64,000 nucleotides of DNA from Urophycis tenuis (GCA_036785325.1 JAXIVH010000064.1:1172001-1236000); one strand, 5' to 3'. Counted from the first letter of the stretch, positions 1 to 10,389 are shown. Notes: generated by a model not told the origin, from the letters alone. A program made the numbers and translations.

Positions 1-1740
1 CAATGTGTGAGGAGTTAGTATAAATATGTGCAAGATATTGATGTTTGCCTTCCACACAGTCAGTTTAGACCAAATCTTCCCCATAAAAATATGTATTCTT
101 GCAAATAAGCATATGTCCCCATTCCCTTAATATGACCATAAACATAGGCCTAACTGCTCCCCTTTCCCACGCTGACAGGATAGATCAGCGGTTCCCCAAC
201 TCTCTCTGCTGGGCCCCCCTTTGGTTCATAAGAAAAAGATTGTCCAGCTTTGATCTGTATTTTGTCTTGATCTCACATAGGCAGGATGGGACAAAAAGAA
301 GTATGGCCCGTGCTCATTTCCTCGCATCGTGCTGAAAAAATCTGTCCTTTGACAGGTCATGTTTGGATATCGTTGACTGAGCATTCAGGAACACTCTGGT
401 CATTGATTAAAACCATTTAGTGCAACACATGTGATCCAGTTAGACTTGGCACTGAAGGGTCCACTCCAGAATGAATGTGAGTGGGTAGAGACTTATCAGC
501 TGGCTGATTTGCCCATTGACTTCATATGGCTGTTGATAGTCCCTGCATCCCCTTCCCCAGACTGACAGCATGGTAGATGATCAACATTATAGTATATTGT
601 AGTGCCAGTGCATTTCTGTGTACACTGTACATTCTGGACATAGTCCATTCACTTTAACCCTTCCCCCAATCCTCTAGAATGTTCCTTTATGTCCTGGATT
701 GCATTATACTGTCCATCCGTTAGTTATATTTTGTGACTTACATATTCAAATCAGTAAGTCTTTCCTTAAAAATACGATATATTTGCAAAGTTTAAGTGTC
801 AAAATCTCAGCAGGGACCACAGATTCTTCAGATTGTCCTGCACTGATGTTTTACTGCACAACTGCACACTGCTCCCCACCTCTTTGTGCAGAAGACAAAC
901 AAGTTGCACACTCAAATATCCCCCACCAGTTTCACTGTTTTGTTCTACCTAATATGCGCTGCGAATTGTGAACCATGAAGAACTCAATGTGTGTCCATCC
1001 ATATTATAATGAATAGGCTTATATTAGTTTGCATCCAGCGTGCTGCGTGGACTTCATTACATCTGCTGCACAGCTGCTACCACCATTATGAAATGCTACG
1101 TTTATACAGTCTGACTGTCAACCTCATAAAAGTAATATTTTACAAATCTGCATTATATAAACTAACGCAATTCATTAAAGTAAGTCATTTGGCAACTTTT
1201 AAGTCATTCAGTTAAACTACGTCTATTCCTGTGAGCGTGAATGATCACTCGAAGTGATCGATCTTTCTTACTTTGACTGGAGTAAACAGTTGAATCAGTA
1301 CGTCTGCTTTTACTAGAGTCTTTTTTACACAAATATCTGGAGTACTTTTGCCTCCTCTGCATACTACACACGCATGACTCAGAAGAACAAGCTTGCACTT
1401 TTTAATCATAGTGCGTTGTGTTAATTGATCGGCTGTTTTGTGTTTTACCAGCGCACAGCACGCCTGTACACAGTACTACTCTGTGGACATTGGACAATAT
1501 TTCTTGCCGTCATGTCTTTCTTTAGAAGGCCATTCCAATTATGTATTTGGTTTTGTCCTGCAATATAATTGCAACAAATTATGCTAATGATGGTTTGGAT
1601 GATTAGAATGTCGACATGTTTGTTTGTTTGTTTGTTTTTTAAAGACAATTCTCCGACCACACCATATTCCATAATACATTTATGTTATCTTTGATGTTGA
1701 TAGTGAAGTACAGTACTCCATGAATAGTATGGGACATTAA
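1..1740. other. Left flank without a recognisable gene
   Basis: AT-rich sequence with only short chance reading frames on both strands. I see no splice-bounded coding exon, no RNA gene and no long repeat apart from a possible hAT-end remnant near 186-225. It lies downstream (3') of the minus-strand KDZ-type gene whose polyadenylation signal is at 1767-1772. Confidence 0.6.
186..225. repeat. Possible hAT-type terminal remnant
   Basis: The stretch beginning CAGCGGTTCCCCAAC and running into GGGCCCCCCTTT resembles the CAGxGGTTCCCAAAC ends and following GGCCCCCC block of common vertebrate hAT non-autonomous elements. No opposite end or target duplication was found, so it may be a fragment or a chance match. 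Confidence 0.3.
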
Positions 1741-1766
1741 AGAACACAAGTTCTTTTTTTCAGTGT

Positions 1767-1772
1767 TTTATT
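1767..1772 (-). promoter_or_regulatory. Polyadenylation signal of the KDZ-type gene
   Basis: Minus-strand AATAAA (plus strand TTTATT) lies about 85 bp downstream of the stop codon of the last KDZ exon (1858-1860), on the correct strand and at a plausible distance for the 3' end of that transcript. A CA microsatellite lies between stop and signal, inside the 3' UTR. Confidence 0.5.
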
Positions 1773-1811
1773 GAAGACAGTGACAAAACAAAACGGGCAC
1801 AAGCCTAGCAT

Positions 1812-1813
<2 letters not shown>

Positions 1814-1855
<42 letters not shown>
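1814..1855. repeat. (AC)n microsatellite
   Basis: About 21 uninterrupted AC dinucleotides, immediately after the stop codon of the minus-strand KDZ gene, so within its 3' UTR. Confidence 0.95.
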
Positions 1856-1856
<1 letters not shown>

Positions 1857-2153
1857 ACTACCTAGGTGGAGTCTTCTCTTCCTCATCCTCGCTGGTGTCT
1901 GGACTGCTCAGGCCCATGAGATCAAATTCCTCTTCTTCAGGCATATCTAAGAGGAGAGAGGCCTGTGGACCTAGAGCCGTCTTGTATTGCTGCAGAACCA
2001 CCTGAATTCACTCTGTCACTTCAGCAAGTCTTCTTTTTAGAAGACAATGGAGTCCACTTCCATCTTCTACATGTCAAGAGAGAAAGAGGACAGAAAACAC
2101 AACGTACTGCATGTATATTGAAACTGGCCTTCAGACAACAACTCAAACACATT

Positions 2154-2164
2154 GGGCTCTAATT
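2154..2164 (+). repeat. Harbinger-1 left terminal inverted repeat
   Basis: GGGCTCTAATT, the exact reverse complement of 6003-6013. Followed by GC-rich subterminal sequence with copies of GGTAGACCGGT near 2240 and 2420. Confidence 0.8.
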
Positions 2165-2755
2165 GGGATCTAAATGACCCTCCCGCGCAGTGGTCATTTC
2201 GACCGGCGCAACACCGCGCGCAGCGTATTTGCCAATTTGGTAGACCGGTCTGAGCTGAGATGGCTGTGGCCACGCAGCAGGGGGAGGTGTCGACAGATTC
2301 AGCTTGGCGGAGTGACAATTTCGTGCCAAAAACCTGCGCCAAAGGTGCGCTGAAAGCCCGCCAGCTCCAACCTGGTCTACTCTCGGCGCAAGGCGAAGCG
2401 CAGCCGGTCTAGTGGTAATTTGGTAGACCGGTGCACAGTGCGCACACGTCACCAAAACCTCACGGGCAGGTTTCCAGAATGTCAGGCACATTTCAATGCA
2501 ATAAATAATGGCAACAACCACAATTTAATGCAACTATCTGAATCTGCACATAAATTGATATCTTTATTGATTGTCCCACATGTCCTCGCATCTGACGGCA
2601 GATCAAAGACGTTTCTCACGCATAATGGGAACTCAACCTGACTTAATCAACACAGCTGAAAGTAGGATGCAAACTAACGACTTCACATCTCTAAGCCAAC
2701 CACAAACAGCCTCGAAAATCAGATAGTGAGTATATATATTCGGCTTCTCTCGTCT

Positions 2756-2840
2756 CAAAAGAGAGAGACACAAAGAAAAGAAAAAAAAAGAGAAAAAAGA
2801 AAAAAGAGATTCGCCAAAGAGAAGAAAAAAAGAGAGACAC
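2756..2840 (+). repeat. Polypurine (GA/A) tract
   Basis: About 85 bp almost purely of A and G, with short interruptions, within the 5' leader of the Harbinger-1 transposase gene. Low-complexity sequence. Confidence 0.8.
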
Positions 2841-2933
2841 ACGCCGAAGAAATGTAAGTCATGTTGGGTGTCTTAAGGATTTAGCTGCGATGGCCCATAT
2901 TTTCTGTTTTAATTGTCAACGTGATCTACAAAG

Positions 2934-4051
2934 ATGGAGTACATTGTTGCAAGGAGGATGAGGAGGAGATCCGGGGAGAGAGTGTACCGTCGACGGTCCT
3001 CCTATTTGGCAATGACAGAGCAGGAATGCCGGTGGTCCACACGAATAACACCTGGAATAGCCTACCGCTGTGTCTAATGTAATCTTCATTTGATACTCCT
3101 ATTCATAACACAGGAACAAATGACATCTGTCCCACGAGGTGGTCCACAGAGTGACGCGCGTCGTGGCCTCTGATGCGCACCCCGGGGCTCCGGCGCTCTC
3201 CCAGTTGCTGTAAAGGTGACAGCGGCTCTGACATTCTTTGCCACCGGGTCTTTCCAGCACAGCGTGGCCTCGGTGGCGGGGACCAGCCCACTGTCAGTTG
3301 GGCTGTACATGCAGTGTCTTCCAGTCCAGTCCGACATGCAAATGAGCACATCATTTTTCCAACAACACCTGAGAGCCAGCTGGAAACTAAGCGAGGTTTC
3401 TCGTTGAAATGTGGATTCCCCGGGGCACTGGGAGCCATCGACTGCACACATGTGCAGTTGCGCGCACCAGATACCCAAGCCATCACTTATGTGAACCGTA
3501 AAGGAGTACACTCCATTAATGTCCAGGTGATTTGTGACTCCAATTGCCTGGTGACACACGTGTATGCCAATTTCCCTGGGTCTGCTCATGACTCATTCAC
3601 CCTGGTGAATTCTGTCATCCCTACAGTCTTTCAGGGTCCCCCCCCTCTGGATGGGTGGCTGCTAGGTGACAACGGATATCCACTTAAAACGTGGTTGATA
3701 ACGCCATACATCACACCCACAACAAGAAGGCAGCGTGGTTTTAACCGTGTTTTCAGTAGTGCCAGGTCAGTCATCGAACGTACTTTTGGAATACTCAAAA
3801 TGCGTTTCAGATGTGTGGATGGTTCGGGTGGTACATTAACATACAGCCCTCAGAGTGTCAGTGCATTGTTTGTCGCATGTTGTGTGCTACATAACATAGC
3901 CGTACGCTGTGGATGCCACTTTGATCTCAGGGAGGAGACATTACAGGACTTAAGACGGAGAAAGGCAGAACTGCATGTGGCGAATCAACAGGGAGAGCAG
4001 CAGAGCGCGCGGGAGAGGAGAGATCACCTGGGTGCAGAGATCTGTCCATAA
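2934..4051 (+). pseudogene. Harbinger-1 DDE transposase (HARBI1-like), broken
   Basis: PIF/Harbinger transposases cut and paste the element with a DDE nuclease in the nucleus. The distal part is clear from about 3345 to 4051: GAIDCTHV (first Asp), FPGSAHDS, GDNGYP (second Asp), RSVIERTFG (Glu), then CCVLHNIA. The proximal part is broken. The family motif LTFFATGSFQHSV is read from 3216 in a different frame from the DDE part, so a frameshift lies at about 3290-3340; in that proximal frame a TGA at 3171-3173 also interrupts. A possible 5' exon starts at ATG 2934 and reads RRRSGERVYRRRSSYLAMTE, with an acceptor near 3113. A normal protein would be about 350-400 residues. It is convergent with the element's Myb/SANT-like gene. 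Confidence 0.8.
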
Positions 4052-4570
4052 ATGTGAGGATTACCGTTATACATTTACTTTTTTTGGCCACAATTTACCC
4101 AGTCACCTTGAAGACACACAGAATCAGTCGTTAAACAAAATGTATTCATTGGGTCTCCTTCTTCCTCTCCGCGCGCGGGGACCCTCGGCCCTGCTTGGAG
4201 ACGGGAGGGGGGCGCCTGCGGAGAGCATTCCTCCTCTTGTCCTCGGCCTCAACGGCCACCTCGGAGGGGCGGGGGGGGCGCGGACGTCCCCTGCGTCGCT
4301 ACGAGGCGCTCGGCCGCATCCGCCAGCCTTTTTAGGCTGGCGTCAATGGACGGCAGGCATGCCAGATGGACCTCCAAACCACGGAGCCGGTTGTCCATCC
4401 CCTCAAGCCGGGGATTTATGTTCCCCAGCTCCCTCTCCAGCATTTCAAAGCCCCCTCGCTGGATGTCCAGGAAGGGCTGGTCCTGGGCTTGGACCCGTCT
4501 CTGCCCGCGTCTCTGCCCCGCGTGGTGCTGGCTCCCTGCGGCCTCCACCTCCTCGGTCCCCGGATCGCCC

Positions 4571-4919
4571 AGCACCTCCTCCTCCTCCTCCTCCTCCTCG
4601 TCAACCACCTCCTACTCCTCCTCCTCCTCCTCGTCCACCACCTCCTCCTCCTCGTCCCCCACCTCCTCCTCCTCCTCCTCCTCCTCCTCGTCCACCACCT
4701 CCTCCTCCTCCTCCTCCACCTCCTCCTCCTCCTCGCCCACCACCTCCTCCTCCTCCTCCTCCTCCTCGTCCACCACCTCCTCCTCCTCCTCCTCCTCCTC
4801 ATCCACCACTCCCTCCTCCTCCTCCTCGTCCACCTCCTCCTCCTCCTCGTCCACCACCTCCTCCTCCTCCTCCTCCTCGTCCACCACCTCCTCCTCCTCC
4901 TCCTCGTCCACCACCTCCT
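4571..4919 (-). repeat. Coding trinucleotide (CTC/GAG) repeat
   Basis: About 350 bp of CTC repeats punctuated by GTCCACCAC-type breaks. Read on the minus strand they give runs of Glu separated by Val-Val-Asp in the Harbinger-1 Myb/SANT-like protein. Long plus-strand frames here (poly-Pro, poly-Ser, poly-Leu) are shadows of the repeat. Confidence 0.9.
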
Positions 4920-5753
4920 CCTGCCGTTGCTGCTGCGCGGTTTCCAGTGGACCTAATGAGATTGGATGCAGAAGCTGGTTATTGTTAAGCCTATAGTTCA
5001 TGTAAATTTGTTGTAAACGGCTCGTGTAAAATATTTTCTTTGAGTACATGAATAAAACATATTAATATATATCTAAATAAACAGTTAATCAAACGTATTA
5101 ACATCTTTGGTTTCGTGTAATCCGGAGTTACATGCCAAAATAACCATGATTCAATTGGGTAAAACAAGTTAATTTCACATGCAAACACTAGTGAAAAGGG
5201 CCAGACGACGAGCTTGGCAATGCGTCCTGTAAGCACAGGTCCTTCTGATTCCATTGCCATTACGCATGGGATTTGTTTATGTTGTGATCTGTGCACACTA
5301 CTCATCTTTATTACGCAGGGTTTAAATATAGGTTACTAAATGTGAGTGTCTTCATTAGTGGAAAAATATGTTTGCCTTACCCGTTATTCCAACTTCTATC
5401 CACCAAAGCCTTCGATGCTGATAACCGAGAGTGTGGAGGACGCGATGTCCTCTGCCGAGCTCATAGTAACAGCGGTGGAGGGGCCGCCCCCGGTGGCCAC
5501 CGTTTGTCTCCTGTGCTCGGAGAGCTTTTGTTTGGCCCTTCGTCTTACATCATTGAGCCGTTTTTTACACTGGGCAACGGTTCTCAGGGTATCAGGGCAA
5601 ACCTGATTAACAATGGTTTTAACCTCCTCCCAGGCTACCTTTGCATCATCAGCCCGTGGAGGTCTGTTCGCGTGACCATATATTCTGGCACTGCGAGCTT
5701 GGACCTCCCGGACCAGAACATCAGTTTCCTCCTGGGAGAAGTTTGGCCTTCTG

Positions 5754-5755
<2 letters not shown>

Positions 5756-5793
<38 letters not shown>
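5756..5793 (-). repeat. (GCT)n microsatellite encoding poly-Ser
   Basis: About twelve GCT/CTG triplets. On the minus strand they are AGC codons giving the poly-Ser run after MDQR at the N-terminus of the Harbinger-1 Myb/SANT-like protein. Confidence 0.9.
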
Positions 5794-6002
5794 GTTGGTC
5801 CATGTCGAAATCAAATTAGCACTGTGCCTCGCCCGCGGCACATTTGAAGGCGACGAGAGGAGCTCCTTTGATTGGTGAAAATTTCACTCAGCTGTGATAA
5901 ACCCACTCACGCCCTCTCTCCTCCCTCTTTGCCACTTGCGCTGGTGGGAAGGACGGAGGCGGGCTTGCGCGAGGCTGCGCTTCGCCTGCGCCTGGTCTGC
6001 GA

Positions 6003-6013
6003 AATTAGAGCCC
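6003..6013 (-). repeat. Harbinger-1 right terminal inverted repeat
   Basis: AATTAGAGCCC, matching the left end in inverted orientation. Preceded by subterminal GC-rich repeats containing GGCTGCGCTTCGCCTGCGCC. Confidence 0.8.
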
Positions 6014-7107
6014 ATGATGTTAAACGGGTTAACCTTTCTTGAAAGGATCTAATGTACAACATTCAGCCCCACTTCATGTCACACTCAAGCACCAGCATCT
6101 CAGACCAAAATAAATGGAAGTGTCAGCCACATTTCCCCCTCCTTTCATGTTCTCAGCAAAGTGTTGTCAAATACAGTAGTGATGAGCAACACAATTCTTT
6201 TCAGTGTATTGAATCATTTCACAATCAATTATTCACATGAACTTATATTCATAGGAATCATACACAGAACTGAAAGTCCTGAGCTGCTGTGACTGAGTGC
6301 ACTGCTACTATGGGTCAACCTGACCCCATGCCTACCACACATGTTTTTGATGGGCTGGATGTTGCATGTTGTACTTTTAACTCACTGCATCTTGCAAGCT
6401 CTGTCTTGAGGACCACTGCCAGGCTCTGCAACGACGTACAGTGCTGGGCCGTCTCCAACAACAGGATAGGGAGTTCCTCTTGCAGCCGAGTTGTCAGCAT
6501 GTACTGGTCATGTAGCTTGTTCTTGATGCCCATTGTTACTAATGATCCAATACAGTTACATAAATACATTACAGTTTAGTAGGGCTGGGAGAAACATTAG
6601 CATTACATTTTGTAATGCAACCATATCATTTATGAAGCATTGGAAACATACCACTGCCATTGTCCTCCCATGGCCATATTGTTTCAGTGCTCTGTCCAGC
6701 AACAGACTGGTCCACCAGGGTCACAACAATCTTTTTGGAGTCATCTGCAACAAGACTATTGTACTTCTCAATCTCCTGGAGAAGACGCTTTCTGTCTTCT
6801 GTCAACTTTCTTCTGAGACGATGGCGAAGCTTGTTGCTGTCTGCAAAGACACAGGTTTTTAGGAGAAACTGCGATAATGCAATCCATTAAAATATGCAGA
6901 CACACATACAATGTTATATTAAAACCATATGCATACATTTTTCTTATATCAGATAACGAAAGAAAAAGCCTCCATACCATTCTGACGGTAGAGGCTTTGT
7001 TTCTGTTGCTTCACACCCAGATGAAGACCCTCAATGGACTGCTGGAGATTGTGCAGATCTGTTATTTGGGTCTCTGTAGATATGGGTTAGAGTGAAATAT
7101 ATATTAC

Positions 7108-7397
7108 ATTATAGTCGCATCGGTCTATAAGTTGCATTTATTTTTGAAACATTCATTTAATAAGAATCCAAAAACAAACATTTAATCTGAACATAGGAGC
7201 TCAGCTTCGCGGCTGAGACACAAATAGACTGTATTTCCTCAAGCTGGTCTTCAATTAATAGCCGGGTCATATAATGGTCAGGGCTTTGTTTACACAAACA
7301 AATGATCATAAAAAAACACTCCTGGAACAAAGTGACAAGGATCTGGCCAGCCAAACTACAAAAAAAAAGTGTGACTTATAGTCCAGAAAATACGGTA
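7108..7397. mobile_element. Probable MITE in a KDZ intron
   Basis: The right part contains GACTTATAGTCCAGAAAATACGGTA, read here as GACTTATAGTCCAG then AAAATACGGTA, a motif typical of a very abundant vertebrate non-autonomous DNA element; the left part has the diverged inverse-like GTCTATAAGTTGCAT. It fills most of the intron between KDZ exons 10 and 11. Exact ends and target duplication are not clear, and the superfamily is not assigned. Confidence 0.5.
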
Positions 7398-8004
7398 CTG
7401 TATGCTGTTTTGTCCTTACCACTCTCTGCCCATTCCTTGACCTCACCAATCCACTGTTCTACCATTGCATCTGTGCACTGCAGCTCCGTCTTAAGTTGTG
7501 ACAGCCTCTCTGCCTCTTGTTGTGCCCTTTTAGATGTCTGAAATGTTTTACAGTTAGAAATCATGATGCTAAATCCCTGGCCAGGAGCAAAACCATAATG
7601 TCAAAACAAAGAAGAACATGGAACATACCTTCAAGTATCTTGTGGAGAGGGCCTTGTGCAGCGCTTTGTCTTTGTGACGGTTCCAACCCATTGCATGCAC
7701 AGTGAGCATGTCCACACCTGCTGGTATAAGAATACTTACATTATGTTCTGCAATTGATAAACAATATTAGATGATAGTACAAACTCAAAAACTAATGATA
7801 GTGAGATACCTGCTTTTGACATGTACTTGGTTGTCAGGGCACAACGGGAGAGGTAACTATTTACTTGCTCCACCTCCTCACCAGCAGTTGTTCCAGCTCA
7901 GTTTTTTAGGAGTAGCATAAAGGGACTTCAAATTCATTTTCATCAGACAACTTTGATTTGTAAAATGACAATGAAACCTTGAATCCTTGCGGTATCATAC
8001 TTAC

Positions 8005-10324
8005 TCTTCCTGCACAAAGTGTGCGATGCTCCAGCAGCTTTGCAAAAGCTTGTCTGGAAAATCCAGGTGAGATCACTTTCAGCTCCTGAAGAGAGTTGAG
8101 GAGATCCAACGTATACATTGTGGAGGCACTGGCAGATGCTGGCCAATATCTACTCCTGATGAGGTCCTTCATATCAGGCAACCACTGATGCAGGCATGTT
8201 TGGCTCCCATATAGTGGCAGGTGCAAGTCATAGCGCCCTGATCATAATAAAAGAACATTAGTAATGCACATTGACACATAGTGTATAGTTAGACTAACAC
8301 AGGTCTAAATACAGAACTCTTTTTTTTTTGTACCATTGATGGTAATCAAGATGACCGGTTTTCCAGCCGACAACGTGATGTTCGGGACATGGCAGGTGCA
8401 ATGCTGTGCTTGCACAGTGGGTAAGATGCAAACGGTCCAAAAGAAAAGTGAATTCAGATGACTTAACATTCTGTTTGTGGCAAGCACTGGCGACTGGTGA
8501 TGACATCACCAGAAAAAAATGTGCAACAAATATTATATTATTGTTATCATGATTATAATACTTTATTATTAATAATTCTCAATAGTTATCATTTTGTATT
8601 AAATTCTTATTGATGAGTATGGCATATTTCTACATTGCATATCATTTGTGTTAGGACTTTATTTCATGTATTTATTGCTCCCTGCTCCCTCACTGCCGCC
8701 ATTCTCCTGATTTGCTGATGCAGTTTGGCTACGGAGGCGTGGAAGGTGGGGCAAAGCTGGGGCTGCCCCTCTGTCTCAATGCAATGTACTGTACATGGGA
8801 AAACATGAATGTGCATGCACACATTTGATAGCCAGTGTGGCAGTCATCTTGATGCCCCACTGCAGCATCATCAGGAAGGGGAGGCGCCACCTCCCCTAGG
8901 TCCTAGACCACTTTTATACATGCAGCTGAGAGATTGTACGCAAACCCATTGGTAGACGAGTGATATAAGAACAGCCTCTCAACTGCTGCGGTGCAGGTTT
9001 GCTTCCTGGTCGAAACGATTCATGTCATTTTTTAAATGTCCTATCTATTAAGAGGCCGGTGCCCCATTTCTTTTTACATGTAAAAACGCCACCGGTGGCA
9101 AAAGACAGAATAAATGAGAACTTGAACAAGAAGAGCACACAGTTAGACTTATGATGTCAGACCTTGTTCATGAGTGTAATATTGTCCATCCTCTCCTCTT
9201 GAGATGCGTATGGACGGGGGAATGGCTTTAAACAAGCCATTGACTATGCTGTCCCTGTTGTGGAGTGGTCGTTTGGTGTGATACTGTACATCACAGTCCC
9301 CACAAAACCACTCCTCTGGGAGGCACTCTGCACCTAAGCAGAGGGAAAAATGGTCATTGTTTTGGGTCAAGAGGTCATACTTAACTAAGCACCAGATGTT
9401 TTATTTGACCTACTTTTTTCATGTACATAGATACATGATGTTATTTGATGAATGAATATCCAACCTTATAACAGCAGGCTGGTGGCAGAAGCAACACAAT
9501 GGCTTGCCGACAGCTTCAGATTCCAAAAGGCATCTGAGGTGGTAGGGCCGGGCTTCCTCCCAGCGGTCTGAGGCTTTCTGCTGCCCAACAGACCATAATA
9601 ATGCTGAACCTTTCTCAGTCTCAGCAGGACAGGGACATGAGTCCAGTATGGCAGAAAGACTCTCCATGTTTTGTTCTACAAAGAGCACATGACCAAATGA
9701 TCAACAATGCATATGTAGATTTTTTATTTTATTTTAGAATAAACTATTGTATATTTACCAAATTTATTGAGGATTTAGCTGCTGGGTGATGGCAAAGAAT
9801 CCTCTGCAGAAAGTTCCATGCCTGTAAAACAGTACATGACAGTTTGAGACATCACTGCACCATTAACTTAAAAGAAAAAAAAAAATATATATATATATTA
9901 TATAACCTTTCCTGAAATTGCAAAATGATACAATTGATGTTTTTCAGTTTAATGTATTAGCTGATTATTTGGTAAACTATTGGACTACTCTCCATAACTG
10001 TGTTACATTGGGCTGTTGTTTCTCATAACAGTGATCTACTCTGACTTTGTACAGAAACAAACCTGTAGTTTGGCTACTACAGCAGCCTCCACCGCCTCCA
10101 CGTCTCCCTCTGGGCTTGCCACGTCTGCCATCCTTTGCAGCCTTCTGTTAAATGGATGATCTTGTTAGATTGAGTTGCTGAGGTACTGAGACATGACTTC
10201 ATGGACAAGGATGTTAAAACATTACCCTGGCTTCAGCAAGCATTTGATCGTGAATCAACCCAATGGTAAAGTGTCTTCCTTCTTGGCACTGGGGGTCAAG
10301 GGGGTCAGGAGAAAAGTAGGCCAT
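8005..10324 (-). other. KDZ gene, N-terminal exon block (exons 1-7)
   Basis: Exon 1 opens with MAYFSPDPLDPQCQEGRHF; exon 2 is a basic, glycine-rich linker (GRRGKPRGRRGGGGG); exon 3 contains the in-frame TAA; exons 4-5 carry the cysteine cluster; exons 6-7 carry CTCHVPNITL and the YWPAS box that in KDZ proteins precedes the catalytic part. The exon 4/5 join would read RC-AEC if two bases (a GT of a GTGT) had not been lost at the start of exon 5; this is inference. The donor after exon 7 (GTAAGTAT, 8004 downward) is near-perfect. The 754-bp intron 8409-9162 shows only a short hairpin (AGGGGAGG with CCTCCCCT near 8880-8900). Confidence 0.7.
9869..9904. repeat. A-rich/(AT)n microsatellite
   Basis: A run of A with one G, followed by about ten AT dinucleotides, in the KDZ intron between exons 2 and 3. 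Confidence 0.9.
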
Positions 10325-10337
10325 TGTAGGTAAATAC

Positions 10338-10389
10338 GGACGGACAGACAGACAGACGGATATACAGACAGACAGACAGACAGACAGAT
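10338..10389. repeat. (GACA)n microsatellite
   Basis: Interrupted GACA/CAGA tetranucleotide repeat just upstream of the KDZ start codon (minus strand), so in the 5' leader or promoter of that gene. Confidence 0.9.

Larger units (their letters stand above)
4249..5803 (-). pseudogene. Harbinger-1 Myb/SANT-like DNA-binding protein, one nonsense codon
   Basis: Second Harbinger gene; such Myb/SANT-like proteins bind the transposase and the element ends and carry the transposase into the nucleus. Two exons join in phase 1: 5404-5803 (ATG at 5803) and 4249-4952 (acceptor CTCATTAG). The N-terminus is MDQR plus poly-Ser encoded by a CAG/AGC-type microsatellite, then the Myb-like domain FSQEETDVLVREV ... 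AWEEVKTIVNQV ... CKKRLNDVRRRAKQK. Exon 2 starts GPLETAQQQRQEE and continues as a long Glu/Asp/Val tract encoded by CTC repeats, then a Gln/Leu-rich coiled-coil-like tail (MLERELGNINPRLEGMDNRL). A TAG at 4612-4614 interrupts the acidic tract in frame, probably GAG to TAG; the frame is otherwise open to 4249. Confidence 0.8.
2154..6013. mobile_element. PIF/Harbinger DNA transposon, copy 1 (damaged)
   Basis: Bounded by inverted GGGCTCTAATT (2154-2164) and AATTAGAGCCC (6003-6013). It contains a plus-strand DDE transposase gene (2934-4051) and a minus-strand Myb/SANT-like gene (5803-4249), convergent, which is the two-gene layout of PIF/Harbinger elements. Subterminal sequence at both ends repeats GGCGAAGCGCAGCC-like and GGTAGACCGGT-like motifs. 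I see no convincing target-site duplication (flanks CATT and ATGA). Both genes carry disabling changes, so this copy is not autonomous. It sits in the last intron of the KDZ-type gene. Confidence 0.85.
1858..7896 (-). other. KDZ gene, C-terminal exon block (exons 8-14)
   Basis: Phases agree at every junction from exon 8 to 14 (1-0-1-1-1-1), so this half is an uninterrupted frame. Exon 8 starts after a weak acceptor at 7897-7898, possibly a deletion junction rather than a true splice site, and encodes the GEEVEQVNSYLSR motif that follows the catalytic centre in fish KDZ proteins. Exon 9 encodes GVDMLTVHAMGWNRHK, exon 12 DSNKLRHRLRRKLTEDR, exon 13 a predicted helical segment, and exon 14 an acidic tail ending EDEEEKTPPR. 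The last intron is about 4.4 kb, of which 3.86 kb is the Harbinger-1 insertion. Confidence 0.7.
1858..10324 (-). pseudogene. KDZ-type (Kyakuja-Dileera-Zisupton) transposase gene, catalytic region deleted
   Basis: Minus-strand gene of 14 coding exons, placed by GT/AG sites and codon phase: 10226-10324 (ATG at 10324), 10063-10144, 9759-9821, 9465-9675, 9163-9333, 8334-8408, 8005-8237, then 7810-7896, 7629-7717, 7420-7537, 6978-7073, 6652-6840, 6386-6538, 1858-1946 (TAG stop). KDZ proteins are cut-and-paste transposases with N-terminal CxC cysteine clusters. Seen here: CCFCHQPA and FCGDCD cysteines, INGRYDL, RYWPASASAS, then AGEEVEQVNSYLSR, NDSNKLRHRLRRKL and an acidic C-terminus. Damage: TAA at 9775-9777 in exon 3; exon 4 ends in phase 2 while exon 5 needs phase 1; exons 7 (phase 0 end) and 8 (phase 1 start) do not join. 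Only 108 bp lies between exons 7 and 8, where the family carries its catalytic acidic residues. A Harbinger element occupies the last intron. Family assignment is from memory of conserved motifs. Confidence 0.75.

Noticed and set aside
2067..2521. Minus-strand frames across the Harbinger-1 left end
   Set aside because: GC-rich subterminal repeats without domains or splice sites; not coding.
4346..4996. Long plus-strand frames of poly-Pro, poly-Ser and poly-Leu
   Set aside because: They are shadows of the CTC repeat, whose coding strand is minus (acidic tract continuous with the Myb/SANT-like protein).
8930..9020. SINE fragment in a KDZ intron (GCAGGTTTGCTTCCTGG resembles a box B)
   Set aside because: There is no matching box A at the right distance and no tail; similarity too weak.
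1858..10324. Ordinary host multi-exon gene
   Set aside because: The YWPAS, GEEVEQVNSYLSR and NDSNKLRHRL motifs and the cysteine cluster fit KDZ transposases, and the stop, phase break and deletion fit a decayed element.
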